Source: Chinchilla lanigera (Eukaryota; Chordata; Mammalia; Rodentia; Chinchillidae). From it: 64,000 bases of DNA. The position numbers were made by a program, and so were the translations under genes. The DNA lies in the NCBI RefSeq assembly GCF_000276665.1, contig NW_004955425.1, positions 26,471,040-26,535,039 of the forward strand, in the 5' to 3' direction. The notes under the pieces were generated by a model. It saw only the letters and a program-made list of their open reading frames with translations. It ran no database searches and was not told the DNA's origin. Shown here in pieces: positions 11,681 through 23,636 of the stretch. The number at the start of each line of letters is the position of its first letter. The stretch's first letter is position 1.

Positions 11681-12275
11681 TGTTATCACTCCCAACTGGA
11701 TGTCTGATGTGCTGAGTTCGTGTCCCCCAAAATAAAAAAATGAATTCTGAGGAACAACGGAGGTTAAAAGTAGGAAATGCTACTGCGGAAAAGACAGCTC
11801 CTACCAGAGAGGGACAGGAGGGGATGTGGAGTGGGTTGCCGCAGACTCCACTCACAGGAGAGGCTTTTATAGAGCAAAATCGTGAGGTGAGTATGAAATC
11901 ATGAGGTGGGACAAAACTACAATCAACCAACAGGATTACAAGTATAGCCTCTTAGGTAATATTGATCCAATGGGGAAGCAGGTCACATGGCAAGTGTGCA
12001 TGGAAAGAATAAGGACCTTTCCTGGAAAAGATGGGTCAGGACATCCTCGCCACCCTCTCCAGGTGACTAATGCCTATTTAGAGTATTGATCATTATTCTT
12101 ATCCCTCGGGGACGTATGTAGGTGTAGTCATTCCGTCTTTATCTTGAGGCCTTGGTCTTCAACAAATGCATCTCCAGCCACAGCTGTAACGTGTTCTTAG
12201 CTTCTGCACTGACTCCTTCGAGGGCCTAGTCCTGTCTGCCTATAGTACTGCTCCCTAACTTAGCTGTCTATAACA
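11681..12275 (-). mobile_element. solo LTR inside the old L1
   Basis: Foreign block between two contiguous parts of L1 ORF2. Ends are TGTTAT and ATAACA, a 6-bp terminal inverted repeat typical of LTRs. On the minus strand it has a TATA-like TATAAAAGCC (11862-11871) followed by a CT-rich leader, which suggests the minus orientation. No 4-6 bp target duplication is obvious at these edges; an alternative right edge at 12306 gives GGAGAC/AGAGAC. No internal retroviral genes are present. Confidence 0.55.
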
Positions 12276-12289
12276 ATACTATACACCAT

Positions 12290-12890
12290 TTTAAAAAGGT
12301 GGTGCAAGAGACTACCTCATGCTGACAAATACACTAACTTATTTGAAAGGATAAAGTTTAAAAAATCAGTTATCAAAATTGACAGAAGATGAAACAGAAA
12401 ATATGAACACACCTACACCCATTTTAAATTTTTATTATAAAAACATCCTATCAAGAAAATTCCAGGCCCAGCTGGCTTTTCTGATAAATTTTATTAAAAA
12501 TTCAAGAATGAAGTAGTATGGATCTTACTTAAACCCTTTCAGGAAATAGAGAAGAAGCACTTGCCAATTAACTTTATGAGACAAGCATAACCCTGATATA
12601 AAAACTAAAAAAAGATATTACAAACAAATAACAGACCAATATACTTCATTCATGTGTAAAAACCCTTAATAAAATTGACAAATCCAATTCAACAACATGG
12701 AGAGAGGATGATACATCATAGCCAAGTAGGATTCATCCCAGGAAGGCAATGTTAGCTTAACATTAGAGGACAGTTAATGCAATTCCTTATATCAATAGAG
12801 TAAAGAGAAAAACAATATAATTATTTCAATAGACAGACAAAGGCATATGACAAAATTCAACATCTACTTATATTTAAAATTTTGAGTACA
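12290..12890 (+). mobile_element. old L1 ORF2, reverse-transcriptase region
   Basis: Continuation of the sense L1 from 11680: AAGAGACTACCTCATGCTGA, AACAGACCAATATACTTCAT, CCAAGTAGGATTCATCCCAG and GACAAAATTCAACATC all follow the L1 RT-domain order. Heavily mutated, no open frame. Confidence 0.88.
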
Positions 12891-12894
12891 AGAT

Positions 12895-13270
12895 ACCTAA
12901 GGTATTTTTACTATTATTTCTATTAGTTCATTGAAAGGAACAGTGTTTATATTGTTTGATCAATTTTGCATGCCTATATCTTGTAATCTGAGCAACTACT
13001 TTGAAGATAACAATATGCAATATAATAGCCATTGTTAATTTCCTATCATCTTATTTTGAAATTCTGTACCTTTTTTTCTCTCTTTAAAAAAAATCCTTGA
13101 CATGCAAAAGGCAGTGTTAAAATTCTGTGGTAATGCTAAAAATTCTCATATGTAGAATCTGTCATCTTGCTTTTGTTTTAAAATCAAATGAATACATGTT
13201 TTATAACTTGAAATTGCTAACATCCACTTTACAACTTACAAATATACACTGTTTTCAAAAACATTAGTAA
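12895..13270 (+). mobile_element. L1 3' UTR insert in the old L1
   Basis: TTCATTGAAAGGAACAGTG, TTGTTTGATCAATTTTGCATG and GAAGATAACAATATGCAAT match, in the opposite orientation, the 3' UTR of the full-length L1 at 13617-14060. RT-coding L1 sequence lies on both sides. It is therefore a separate 5'-truncated insertion of a related L1 subfamily. Confidence 0.7.
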
Positions 13271-13271
13271 A

Positions 13272-13616
13272 TAAGAGGTAGATGGAAATTGCCTCTTATT
13301 CCTTATAGAGGAATCTACCAAAAATCTAGAATTAGTACTATACATAAAAATCATGTGTTGAACTCTCCCTTCTAGGATCCAGATCAAGAAAACAATGTCT
13401 TCCATCATGACTTCTCTTCAGCACTGTACTACAGATCCTAGCCAATGCAAAAGAAATGAAAAGCACATCCATTAGAAAAGAAGCAAAACTCCCTCTCTTA
13501 GAAATGATGCCATTATTTACATAGAAAATCCTAAAGTATTTCCTGATCTAAAATAAAAATGCAGAAATCAGTCTTCTTTCCACATAATAGCAGGAAATAA
13601 ACAGAAAAAGAAATTT
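13272..13616 (+). mobile_element. old L1 ORF2, RT palm to thumb
   Basis: Resumes the old sense L1 (GTACTACAGATCCTAGCCAATG, then ATAGAAAATCCTAAAGTATT, downstream of the catalytic FADD region). It is cut off in AGAAAAAGAAATTT, where the full-length antisense L1 begins; a near-copy of these bases stands on the far side of that element at 19559. Confidence 0.82.
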
Positions 13617-14063
13617 GTTTCATTTATTTTCAATTTTAAAGATAAAAGTGAAAACACATTAACAAACAAACATACATAAACAAAACAACACCCAATAGAA
13701 GCAATACAGAATTTCATACAAGGTGATAAGAAATGATGGTTGTATTACATATTGTTGTCTTCAGATTGGTTACTCAGTTAAACAAAAATAGGCATGTATG
13801 ATTGATCAAACAATTATACGTTAACTGTTCCTTTCAATAAAGCAATAGCAGTCAGTAGTACAACTCAGCTACCCTGTGTGTGTGTGTATTCATATATATA
13901 TATTCCCTTATTTCATTTATATTTTTCATTTGTATATTTCATTTATATATTTCACATATTCACTTCTTTCATTTTCTCTTTTCCCTCATCCTAGTTGTTT
14001 CTTCCCTTTGAGCAGTTTCTTTCCCTTTCACAATATCTATTATACCTTTCAGATTTCATTTAC

Positions 14064-17000
14064 TCTTTCAGGTTCTTACACTAGTGAGACAACACAGGCA
14101 GGTCTGATTTACTTTGCTTATAAGTATGGACTCTAGTTGCATTCATTTACCTATGAAAGCCTCAAGTTTATCTTTCTTTATAGCTGAGTAATATTCCATT
14201 ATGTAAAAATACTTCATCTTTTTTTATCTATTCCTCAGTTGATGGGCATTTGGATTGCTTCCACGATTTAGCTATTACAAATTGAGCAGCTATAAATGTG
14301 GGTGCACATATATCACTGTGGTATGATGTTTGTAGTTCTTCTGGAAAAATTCCCAAAAGGGAAATAGCTGTGTTGAATGGGACCTCTAGTCCTAGTATAC
14401 TGAGGAATCTCCAGACTAATCTCCACAATGGTTGCACCAGTCTACACTTCCACCAACAGTGGAGAAGGGTTCTTTTTCCCCACAGCCTCTCCAGCATTTG
14501 TTATTGGTTGATTTCTTGATGATAGCCATTCTCTCTGGCATGAGATGGAATCTCAGTGTTGTTTTAATTTGCATTTCTTGAATGACTAATGATGTTGAAT
14601 TTTTCGTGTATTTATTTACCACTTATATTTCTTTATCTGTGAAGTGTGTATTCATCTCAGATGCCCATTTTTGGATTGGGTCGTTAAACTTGGTGGGAGG
14701 GGGCTGATTTTTTTTAGTTCTTTATATGTTCTAGACAGAAGTCCTTTGTCTGAGGGACAGTCGGCTACAATTTTTCCCAATTTGTGGGTTTTCTTTTTAC
14801 TCTGTTGATGATTTCTTTAGATGTGCAAAAACTTTTCAATAAGATGAGATCCTAGTTGTTGATTCTTTGAAGTATTTCCCATGCAGCTTGATTTTTGTTC
14901 ATGAACTCTCTGCCTACCCCTATGTCTTCAAGATTTTTATCTACTTTCTCTTCCAGTACAGTAAGTGCTTCTGTCTTAATATTTAAATCTTTGATCCATT
15001 TTGACTTGAGTTTGGTGCATGGTGATAGACATGGGTCTAGTTTCAGTCTTCAGCATGTGGAGAGCCAGTTTTTCCAACACCATTTATTAAAGAGGCTATC
15101 CTTTTTCCAGTGAACTTGTTTGGCCCCTTTGTCAAAGATAAATTGGCTGAGTGTGTTTGTGATTGTGGCTGCACCATCCAGTCTATTCCATTGATCCTCA
15201 GGTCTGTTTTCCTGCCAATACCATGCTGATTTTATTTCAGTGGACTTGTAGAATAATTTCAGGTCAGGGATTTTGATGCCCCCTGACTTTTCTGTGTTGC
15301 CCAGGATTGCTTTTGCTATTCTGGGTCTCTTCTGGTTCCAGATGAATTTTAGGAATGTTTTCTCTGAGGTATGCTAATGCTATTTTTGTTGGGATTACAT
15401 TGAATCTGTACAACAATTTTGAGAGAATGGCCATTTTCACAATGTTGGTTTTTCCAAGCCATGAGAAGGGAATATCTTTCCATTTTCTAAAATCTTCTTC
15501 AATCTCATTTTTCAGAGTACTGTAGTTTTCAGTGTAAAGATCTTCCACTTCTTTTGTTAGATTGATTCCTAAGTATTTCAGTTTTTTGGATGCTATTGTG
15601 AAAGGTATGGTTTCCTTAATTTCTCTCTCTGTGTGTTTGTTGTTTGGTATAGGAATGCTATTCATTTTTGAGTGTTGACTTTGTATCCAGCTATACTACT
15701 TAATTTGTTGATTAATTCTAGGAGTCTTTTGATGGAGTTTTTGGGGTCTTCCATGTAGAGTATCATGTCATCTGTGAATAATAATATATTTACTTCTTCC
15801 TTTCCTATCCTTATTCCTTTTATATCTCTCTTTTTTCTAATTGCTCTGGCTAATGTTTCTAGAATGATGTTGAATAGGAGTGGTGACAGTGGGCATCCTT
15901 GTCTTGTTCCTGATTTTAAAGTGAAAGCTTTCAGTTTTTGTCCATTTAATGTGATGTTGGCTATTGGTTTGTCATAGATGACTTTGATCAGATTGAGTAA
16001 AGACCATCTATTCCTATTTTCTGTAGAGTTTTTATCATGAATGAGTGTGGACTTTGCCAAAAGCTTTTTTTCCATCTATTGAGATGATCATGTGGTTTTT
16101 TGTCTTTGGCTTTGTTGATATGATGTATTACATTAACTAATTTGCATATGTTGAACTATTCTTGCATCCCTGGGATAAATCCCACTGAATCATGGGTATA
16201 ATCTTCTTGATGATTTGCTGAATTCTGTTTGCTAATATTTTATTGAGTATCTTTGCATCTATTTTCACTAGGGTGAATGGACTGTAGTTCTCTTTCCTGT
16301 GTGGGTCTTTTCTGATTTTGGTATTGATATAATACTGCCTCCAGAAAAGAGTTAGAGAGAATTGCTTCCTTTTCAATTTCATTGAAGAGTTGAGAATTGA
16401 CATTAAATCTTCTCTGAATTTCTTGTAGAATTCAGCTGTGAATCCATCAGAACCTGAGCTTTTCTTTGTTGGTAGGTTTTTAATTGCATTTTTAATTTCA
16501 ATAATTGATATTGGATTATTCAGGATTTTAATTTCTTCTTGATTAAACTTTGGTAATTCATACTTATCTAGGAATCTGTTCATTTCATCTGTGTTTTTCA
16601 TCCTATGGGAGTAAAGATTTTCAAAGTACATATCAATGATCTTCTGAATTTCTATAGGATCTGTAGTGATTTCACCTTTTTCATTTCTTATTGCATGAAT
16701 CTGAGTTTTTTCTTTCCTTTTTTTTGATAAGATTGGCTAGAGGTTTATCAATTTTATTCTTGAAAGGACCAACTCTTTGATTCATTAATTCTCTGTAGTG
16801 TTTTCTTTGTCTCAGTTGCATTAATTTCTCCCTGATCTTTATAATTTCCTCCCTTCTTTGTGCTTTGTGCTTGATTTGTTTTTCTTTTTCTAAAAGTTTG
16901 AGGTACAGCATGAGGCTATTTATTTGTTCTCTTTCTGTTTTCCTAATGTGTGAGTTCACCACTATAAACTTCTCTCTGAGACTGCTTTCAATGCATCCCA

Positions 17001-17830
17001 CAGATACCATCATGTTGTATGTATATTTTCATTTGTTTGTAGATACTGTTTAATTTCTTCTTTAATTTCATCTGTGACCTATTGGTTCTTCAGGAGGATG
17101 TTACTTAACATCCATGTGTTCATGGAGTTTTTGCAGTTCCTTTTGTCATTAATTTCTAATTTCACTGCACTATGGTCAGATAGTATGCATGGGATAATTT
17201 CAATTCCTTTGCATTTACTTAAGCATGTTCTATGGGCCAGTATGTGGTCTATTTTAGAGAATGTCTCAAGTGCAGCTGAGAAGACTGTGCAAAAACATCT
17301 ACTAAGTCCACTTTATTCACAAGCTTTGTTCAGTTCTGTTTTTGCTTTGCTGATTTTTTATCCAGTTGATCTATCTCTTTGTGTCAGTGGAGTGCTAAAG
17401 TCCCCCATTACAATAGTGTTATTTGTTATTTGGTTTTTCATGTCTATTAAAGTTTGTCTTATATGGTTGGGTGCTCCCATATTGGATGCATACATATTTA
17501 TCATTGTTATCTCTTCCTCTTGAGGTTTTCCCCTAACAAATATGTAATGACCTTCTTTGTCTCTTTTGATTGTTCTTGGTTTGAAGTTCACATTGTCTGC
17601 AATCACAATAGTTTACCCCTCCTTTTTCTGGGTTCCTGTTGCATGGAGAACTATTTTCCTACCTTTGACTTTCCATCTATGAATTTCCTTTTGAGTTAAA
17701 TGTGTTTCTTGTAGAATATTGTTGGGTTTTGTTTCTTCATCCACTCTGCCAGTCTGCTTCTTTTCATTGGTGAATTGAGGCCGTTTACATTAAAAGTTAT
17801 AACTGTTATGTGTTGGCTTGTCTTTGTCAT
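14064..17830 (-). pseudogene. L1 ORF2 remnant (endonuclease/reverse transcriptase)
   Basis: ORF2p nicks target DNA and copies L1 RNA by target-primed reverse transcription. Order seen: start MTKTSQHITVITFNVNGL at 17830 (the match to the usual ORF2 start), endonuclease to about 17350 with GDFSTPL, RT domain about 16630-15260 with [15 protein letters not shown] and LFTDDM, and the C-terminal cysteine-rich region with [13 protein letters not shown] at 14497-14228. Successive pieces switch frame at least six times. Two catalytic sites differ from the usual family form: GDFN is GDFS, and the RT motif reads FTDD where FADD is usual. The endonuclease glutamate also appears to be lysine (YKKH). Inactive. 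Confidence 0.9.
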
Positions 17831-17935
17831 GTTATTTACTTGCTGTTGGTTCAGTTTTATTCTCCGTTTAATTGCTTTCTTTGTGAGGTGGCTCCTTTCT
17901 ATTGTTTTTCTTGGAATTGTGGTCATTTTTATCTC

Positions 17936-18923
17936 TTTCTAGAATTTTTTTAGTACTCTTTGTAGGGTTGGTTTAACACTCATGAAGTTCTTCAGTTGTA
18001 CTTTGTTGTGGAAGTGTTTTATTTCTCTGCTAAATTTGAAGGATAGTTTTGCAGAACACAACAGTCTGAGTTGGAAGTTGTTTTGTTTTAGGACCTGAAA
18101 TACTTCACTCCAAGCCCATCTTGATTTGATGATTTGTGTTGAGAAATCTACCATGATTCTGATGGACCTTCCTTTATAGGTGATCTGTTTCTTTTCTCTA
18201 GCAGACTTTAATATTCTATCCTTTTGCTGGATTTCTGGAATCTTGATTATTATATGTCTGTGTGTAGTTTTATTTTCATTATGGCTTGTTGGAGTTCTGT
18301 GTGCCTCATTTACTGTACGGCAGATTCTTTTTTCGTACTTGGGAAATTTTTTGCTATTACTTCTGCAAATAATTTTCTTATGTCATTTGTGTTGACTCCT
18401 GCTGTTTCATTGATGCCTATCAGTTTTAAATTATTTCTCTTTGCATCACCTTGCAGCTGTTGAATTGTTATTTCCTGGTTTCTATAAGTTTTAAGAGATC
18501 TTTCCTTTCACGATTGTTAAGCTGCCATGCTGTCTTCAAGATCTGAAAGTCTATCTTTGGTTTCATTCAAGTGGTTTTTCCAGCTTTTGATGGAGGTTTT
18601 GATTTCCTGGATATCTGTATGGATCTGTTTCATGCATTCTAGTTCTTTCCTATATTGTTCATTTAACATTTCCATTATTTTTCTATGTTCATCTATTTTT
18701 TTGTGTGTATGTCCTCTTTAGATGTGCTGAGCAATTCTTTTACTATTGTTGGCATTTCATTTTTTACCTGAGAGATTATTTCTGATCTGATTTCTTCTAT
18801 GGTCTTAGGGAGTTGTTTCTTTACTTCAGTTGCAATCATTTCAGAGATTTCAGGTGTATGACATCTGAATTCTCCTATGTCTCCTGGACTTGATCTGGTT
18901 GGGGAGGAGTCCTGAGAATGCAT
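17936..18923 (-). pseudogene. L1 ORF1 remnant (RNA-binding chaperone)
   Basis: ORF1p is the trimeric RNA-binding partner of ORF2p in the L1 particle. The N-terminal part (18923-18693) reads MHSQDSSPTRSSPGDIGEF and then a lysine/glutamate-rich stretch leading into the coiled coil. The C-terminal part (18154-17936) has AKLSFKFSREIKHFHNK, matching the C-terminal domain. The two parts lie in different frames and the coiled-coil/RRM middle is not open, so at least one frameshift and several stops interrupt it. Total span, about 330 codons, fits a normal ORF1. Confidence 0.82.
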
Positions 18924-19072
18924 GTTAGTCCTTCATCTTGTCATTGTGGATGTTGGAGGTGAAATGCTGGTCCTCACCCTTCTGGGGTAGCTCATCGGAA
19001 GGTGTCTAGGGCCCCTAGATTTCCTGGGTGTCAGGCTTGCCCCGAGATGGCAGCAGAGTGTGTTGCACTAGG

Positions 19073-19557
19073 TCTGAGATCCTCAGGCAACTGATGGAAT
19101 GCATGGCTCAGATGAGGGCCCAGATGGCAATGGGGTGCTGGCCTTCAGGACCAGGATCTCCAGGCAGTTGACTGAGGATACTTGGGCTTCAGGCTGACCT
19201 CCAATGTCAGTAGGATATGGGGTGCCAGATTGGGGTCCCCAGGCAGCTGATGGGGCATACATGTCTCTTCAGGGCCTTGGGCAAAACCCACAATGTCAGC
19301 GGGATGTGGTGCACCTGTCTGAGTTCCCTAGGCAGATGATTGAGGATGCCCAGGGCCTCAGGCATGACCCACAATGTCCATGAGGTGTGGAGCACAGGTC
19401 CCAGTTCCCCAGATGGCTGACTGGTGGCACCCAGGACTCATGCGTGACCCACAATGACTACAGAGCACAAGGCGTCAGTCTGAGTTCCCCAGGTGGCTAA
19501 CTGATGGTGACCCAGACTAATGCACAGCCTGTAATAACCATGGGGTGTGGTGCACCA
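19073..19557 (-). repeat. tandem monomers of the L1 5' UTR
   Basis: Six diverged units of roughly 74-89 bp, starting near 19073, 19147, 19227, 19316, 19397 and 19474. Shared landmarks on the plus strand are TCTGAGTTCCCCAGGYGGCT-like starts, GACCCACAATG in the middle and GGGGTGTGGTGCACC-like ends. GC-rich against an AT-rich background. In mouse L1s, stacked 5' monomers carry the promoter; the same role is inferred here. Confidence 0.85.
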
Positions 19558-19572
19558 GCAGAAAAGAAATTT

Positions 19573-21429
19573 AAAGATAGACTGTATTATACATTTAATA
19601 ACAACACATTTCACTACACATAAATTATAAATCATGATCAAAAATACAGCAGTAGAGCAAACGACTCATCTTTATGTTCTTCTCAACTTCCTGATTAGAG
19701 CTCCAGACACAGCCTCCTAAGGAAAATTACCCTTCCTGCATTCCTTAGCAAGAGTAAGTGCCTATTTTGTGGAATGTGACTCATTTGTCTCTGCCTGGCC
19801 CCATTGGCCTTGGAAGGCCTAGCAACAGTTCAATTTAGAGTGTGAAGTCAGGGTGGACCACAGATAGCTTTGCTGGTTTTAGTTAGGGACTCACATTTTA
19901 TCTTACATGTAATGGTTACATGCCCCACTAGGAGATGTTTTAGGAAATCACATGTTTTCAAACTCTGAGGCAAGCTTTTGTTTGACACCTTGCTCTGCTC
20001 TTGGTCTGCTTTTCTCCCTCACCAACAATGATTACATCCATCATATGGTACCAAGTCACTGCACTTAATTACAGGTTTTCCATAGATGTTTGGACTTCTG
20101 ACCTCGAAAGCATAGCCATAAATCAAGGAGTGCCTTAATGTATGTTCTAAACAATAATAGAGGACCTTGTCTGTATACCAACCCAGGATCTATTTTCCTA
20201 GCTCATGGCCAAAGAGCTTTCAGATTTAGCTTTATAAAGCTTTGTTTATACTATCACCCTGATAACAATCTAATTTATTTGTTCCAGAAAGCTTATTCTA
20301 GAGTCATGTAGGACTTTGATTTGGAATCAGGATTAGGCTCAACTAGTACTCAAGTAAAGCTGAAGATTACCCAGTAAAAAATTTTTTCCACTTTATTCTC
20401 AGGATAAACATTTCCAAACTATTGCCAAATGATCTGACTTCAGAAGCATCACTGTGAGGACACACTATGAGAATCATGAGCAGAAAATGGTGATGATGTT
20501 AGAGATTCCATTTATGGACGGTTGAGACTTTTGAATTGTGGTGTGAGAACTGATACGGTAAGATAGTATGTAAAAGATTTTAGCATCCATCTTGTGCTTA
20601 GAAGCAAAATATGCTTGGAAGAGAAAGAAAATCACTTAAAAATCCAATGATGAAAGTGTAGTTTTCCGTGCTATTATGAATCTTCTGTTAGCTTCCATGG
20701 TTATTGTATTTTTCTAAAAGTACATATTATATGAAATCATAGAGAGTCCTAACTTCTGCTAGGAAAACGAGAGATACAATTAACATATATATGTGAAGGT
20801 CAAGATATTCTGAAGCAAGAATAACTGTAAAATTGAAGCAGCTATCAATACTAATTTGTAATATAAATATAAACACAATTAACTTCTTTTCTAAGAATGG
20901 ACATTAACTCAAGTTTCTTCTGGACCACATCAGAATTTATAAATGTGTAATTTATTAGTACTCTACATAAGAATACTATGTCTTAGAAAAACTATGTTCC
21001 AACCTATATCAGGAAAAGGATGCTTGTTTGTATGAACATGATAATAATATGCTTTGACCTTCTATGAAGAAGAGCTTGGTATAGAATTGCAAAAGAAAAT
21101 AATACCCCTGACAAGAAAAGCATCATAAGCTTTTTTAAACAAAGGCTGAGAGGGCTCAATTATTTGTAGAAATAGAAAATTGCAATTTGACAAATATTAT
21201 TTGTTTAGAGCAATGGGAAATTTTTAAAATACGTCTTTGTTGTATTCATAATAAGTCTAGAAAACCTTAAGATTTCATTTGGTTAGCCAGAAGGTCTGAA
21301 TACCACCTAGAAAGTTTCCTCCAGAGCTGCCCAAGGACATGGTAAGAGGAAAAGATGCATCCAGGGACACATGAAACCATGATGGGGCCTTAGCACTGGT
21401 CAAGTTCCAAGCAAGGTGGGCATCATGCT
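19573..21429. other. single-copy non-coding DNA
   Basis: The first ~70 bases may still be old L1 (continuation after the insertion). The rest is AT-rich single-copy DNA with no exon recognised. Confidence 0.55.
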
Positions 21430-21532
21430 GGGTGCTTCAGATGCACCATTTCATTTAACTTTCATAACGAGCCTGAGCATTGGCTCCTTCTACTTTTTGG
21501 TTTAGATGAGGCTTGGAGGGTTGAGATTTTTG
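21430..21532 (-). mobile_element. MIR SINE, partial
   Basis: Antisense MIR wording: GGGTGCTTCAGATGCACC, CATTTCATTTAACTTTCATAA, then TTTAGATGAGGCTTGGAGG. Old and truncated. Confidence 0.6.
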
Positions 21533-23485
21533 AACTACAAGCTTATATGTGGCTCTATTTTAGATTCCAAAGTCCATATTCTCTGTGTCACTTCCATGTG
21601 ACCCTCTCTCTCATTCATTCCTTCCTTGGATGTACATTTCTTATGCACTAGAGGTGCCACCAGTGGACCACAGGGCTCTAGGCCAAGTCTGTGGTGAGTA
21701 GAAATGTTCCACAAATAGGTGCTGGGAGCATGGATTCCACTTTGTAGAACTGATAGGGATAGGTAGAAACATGATGTTGAGTCACAGCTTTTTTCCATGA
21801 TCTTTTTACTGATTGTCCCTGGAGACATTTGATCTGCATGTCAAATGCTCGCCATGCTCCCTGGAGGTATATGTCCTTCTGTACCTGTGTCTGTGAATGT
21901 GACCATCATCCTCCCTGTCAGCTAAATCCTGTCTGGCCTCTCCATGCCTAAATTCTGAGCACACCAAGTCCCTCGGCTCTTCCACCCATGAGTGTGTAAG
22001 TGGACAGTTGAACAAGGCTCTGGCAGGTGAGCTGACATTTTGCTCAAGCGTGTTATCACTCTCTTGCGGCACTTCCTCTCCTCAGTGAAAGTTCTTTATC
22101 ATCTTCAGCAACATTTCCATCTTCACTCTCCTCTAAAGTTGCAGAGGTGGCAGCTAGCGGGTGCAGTATAGAGTGACACTCAAATGGAAATTTTTACCTT
22201 GAGCCTTCAAGTTCACTGATAATCCCAAAGTTCAAATACAAGAGCAAAGATTTTCCGGTCTCACCCTGACTTCTATGCTACCACTGGACAGGCAGGGATC
22301 CATGTCCATCTCCATGACGTCACCTTGGGCCTCAGAGAACTTCAGGTAACCTCCTCCTGCTCAAAGGAGGCAGGACCCAACTCAGACTGATAGAACTGGC
22401 AGTTGAGGGGAGGCCCTTTCTCTAACAGTCAATGTAGGGTAGGTTCAGAAAAGAGATCGACTACCCTCTTTCAGAACTAGCATTTGTCTTTGGAGTTTAA
22501 TTGTGCCTGCAGAGAAGCAGGGCCTCTACTTTTCCTGAACTCTCATGCAAAAGCCTCCTATGTTGCACTATCAAGCAGTCTTACAGATTCAGGAATTACC
22601 TAGAGGGCCTTTGCATCTCTCTTAAGTGAGCTGGTAAGTGCCTCTCTGCAGTTCTGATGTGCAGAGAGGAGACTAGGATTCTGTGGTCCTCTTCCCTCAA
22701 CTTGCCTTTCTATCATTAAAGCTTCAAATCTCACACTATAAAATGAAACTGCTTATTTGGTGAGATAGGAAAGACTGGCCATTTTAAAACCCAAGTAAAC
22801 GATTTGGAGAAATAAGCAGATGCTGTGTGTAGTTCCAAAACTATTTTCAGGAGCCTTTACTTTTGGAGTATAGAACTACGAGTATATGGGCTTCTTTACT
22901 TTTGAATTACTTTTTAAAAATTCTTCTCATTTATGGATCTTTGGACTGAGTTCTAGCTTCTGTCTGAAGTCAATAATGCCTTCTTAAAAATTATAAGTTG
23001 AATGTCTTCCATGGGTATGGAGCTGGCAGGTGTCTGGAGAACTAAAGAACATTTCTCAAAAATTGAAGCACCTCCAGATTTCCCTGGTTGGAGTCCTTCT
23101 ATGGAAAATCTTGTCCTAGTTTCTCTCCATGGAGGACAATTCTTGACAGTTAGTAATGCTGGAGAAAGATCCAAGTTTTCTGTCTCCCATGCATATAGCA
23201 TGATAACTTGGATTAACTATAGGCTATTTTTCCCCCTTTTAGCCAAATTTAAACACATAAGAAAATTACACAAATAAGGGAAAAAAATCAGTGACCAAGT
23301 CAGCAAAGGAAAGCAGTTTTCAGGGGGCAGGTTGGCAAGCCACCCTGGTCCAGGTATGGGATGTGCAGGGACTGAGCAGCTACCAGGCTACTCCCCAAGA
23401 TGAAACAATGTCAGAGGTACACTTATGATCAAGCATAGGCATAGTTGATGTGTTAGCTTTCCATCACTGAGACACAGTACCCAGT
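21533..23485. other. single-copy non-coding DNA
   Basis: No repeat recognised, no plausible exon. Short open frames on both strands match nothing. Confidence 0.5.
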
Positions 23486-23486
23486 G

Positions 23487-23636
23487 TGTACCCAGTACTC
23501 ACTGAAGGCTGAGGCAGGAGGATCATTGCAAGTTTGAGACCAGCCTGGGCTATAACATGAGCTCAAGTCCAGCCTGAACTGCATAGCAAGACCCTGTCTC
23601 AAAAAGACCAAAAACAAACAAACAAACAAAACCCCA
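23487..23636 (+). mobile_element. B1 SINE, 5'-truncated
   Basis: CCCAGTACTCACTGAAGGCTGAGGCAGGAGG, two CAGCCTG blocks from the internal duplication, AGACCCTGTCTCAAAAAGAC and a (AAAC)n-type tail at 23612-23636. The first ~30 bases of the head are missing. Confidence 0.9.

Larger units (their letters stand above)
13617..19558 (-). mobile_element. full-length L1 retrotransposon
   Basis: About 5.94 kb on the minus strand: monomeric 5' UTR (19558-18924), ORF1 (18923-17936), a ~105-base spacer, ORF2 (17830-~14064) and an AT-rich 3' UTR with short TG/TA runs at 13873-13908. It is flanked by CAGAAAAAGAAATTT (13602-13616) and CAGAAAAGAAATTT (19559-19572), an imperfect target-site duplication lying in an older sense L1. 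The poly(A) tail is decayed. Both ORFs have several frameshifts, so it cannot move by itself. Confidence 0.9.

Noticed and set aside
15264..17013. Several 110-164-codon minus-strand frames that could be called separate genes
   Set aside because: They are consecutive pieces of one frameshifted L1 ORF2.
17074..18721. Hydrophobic plus-strand frames that look like membrane proteins
   Set aside because: Shadows of L1 ORF1/ORF2 on the opposite strand; the A-rich coding strand gives Phe/Leu/Ser-rich antisense translation.
19073..19557. CRISPR-like or satellite array
   Set aside because: Units are contiguous with no spacers, mutually diverged, and sit exactly at an L1 5' end.
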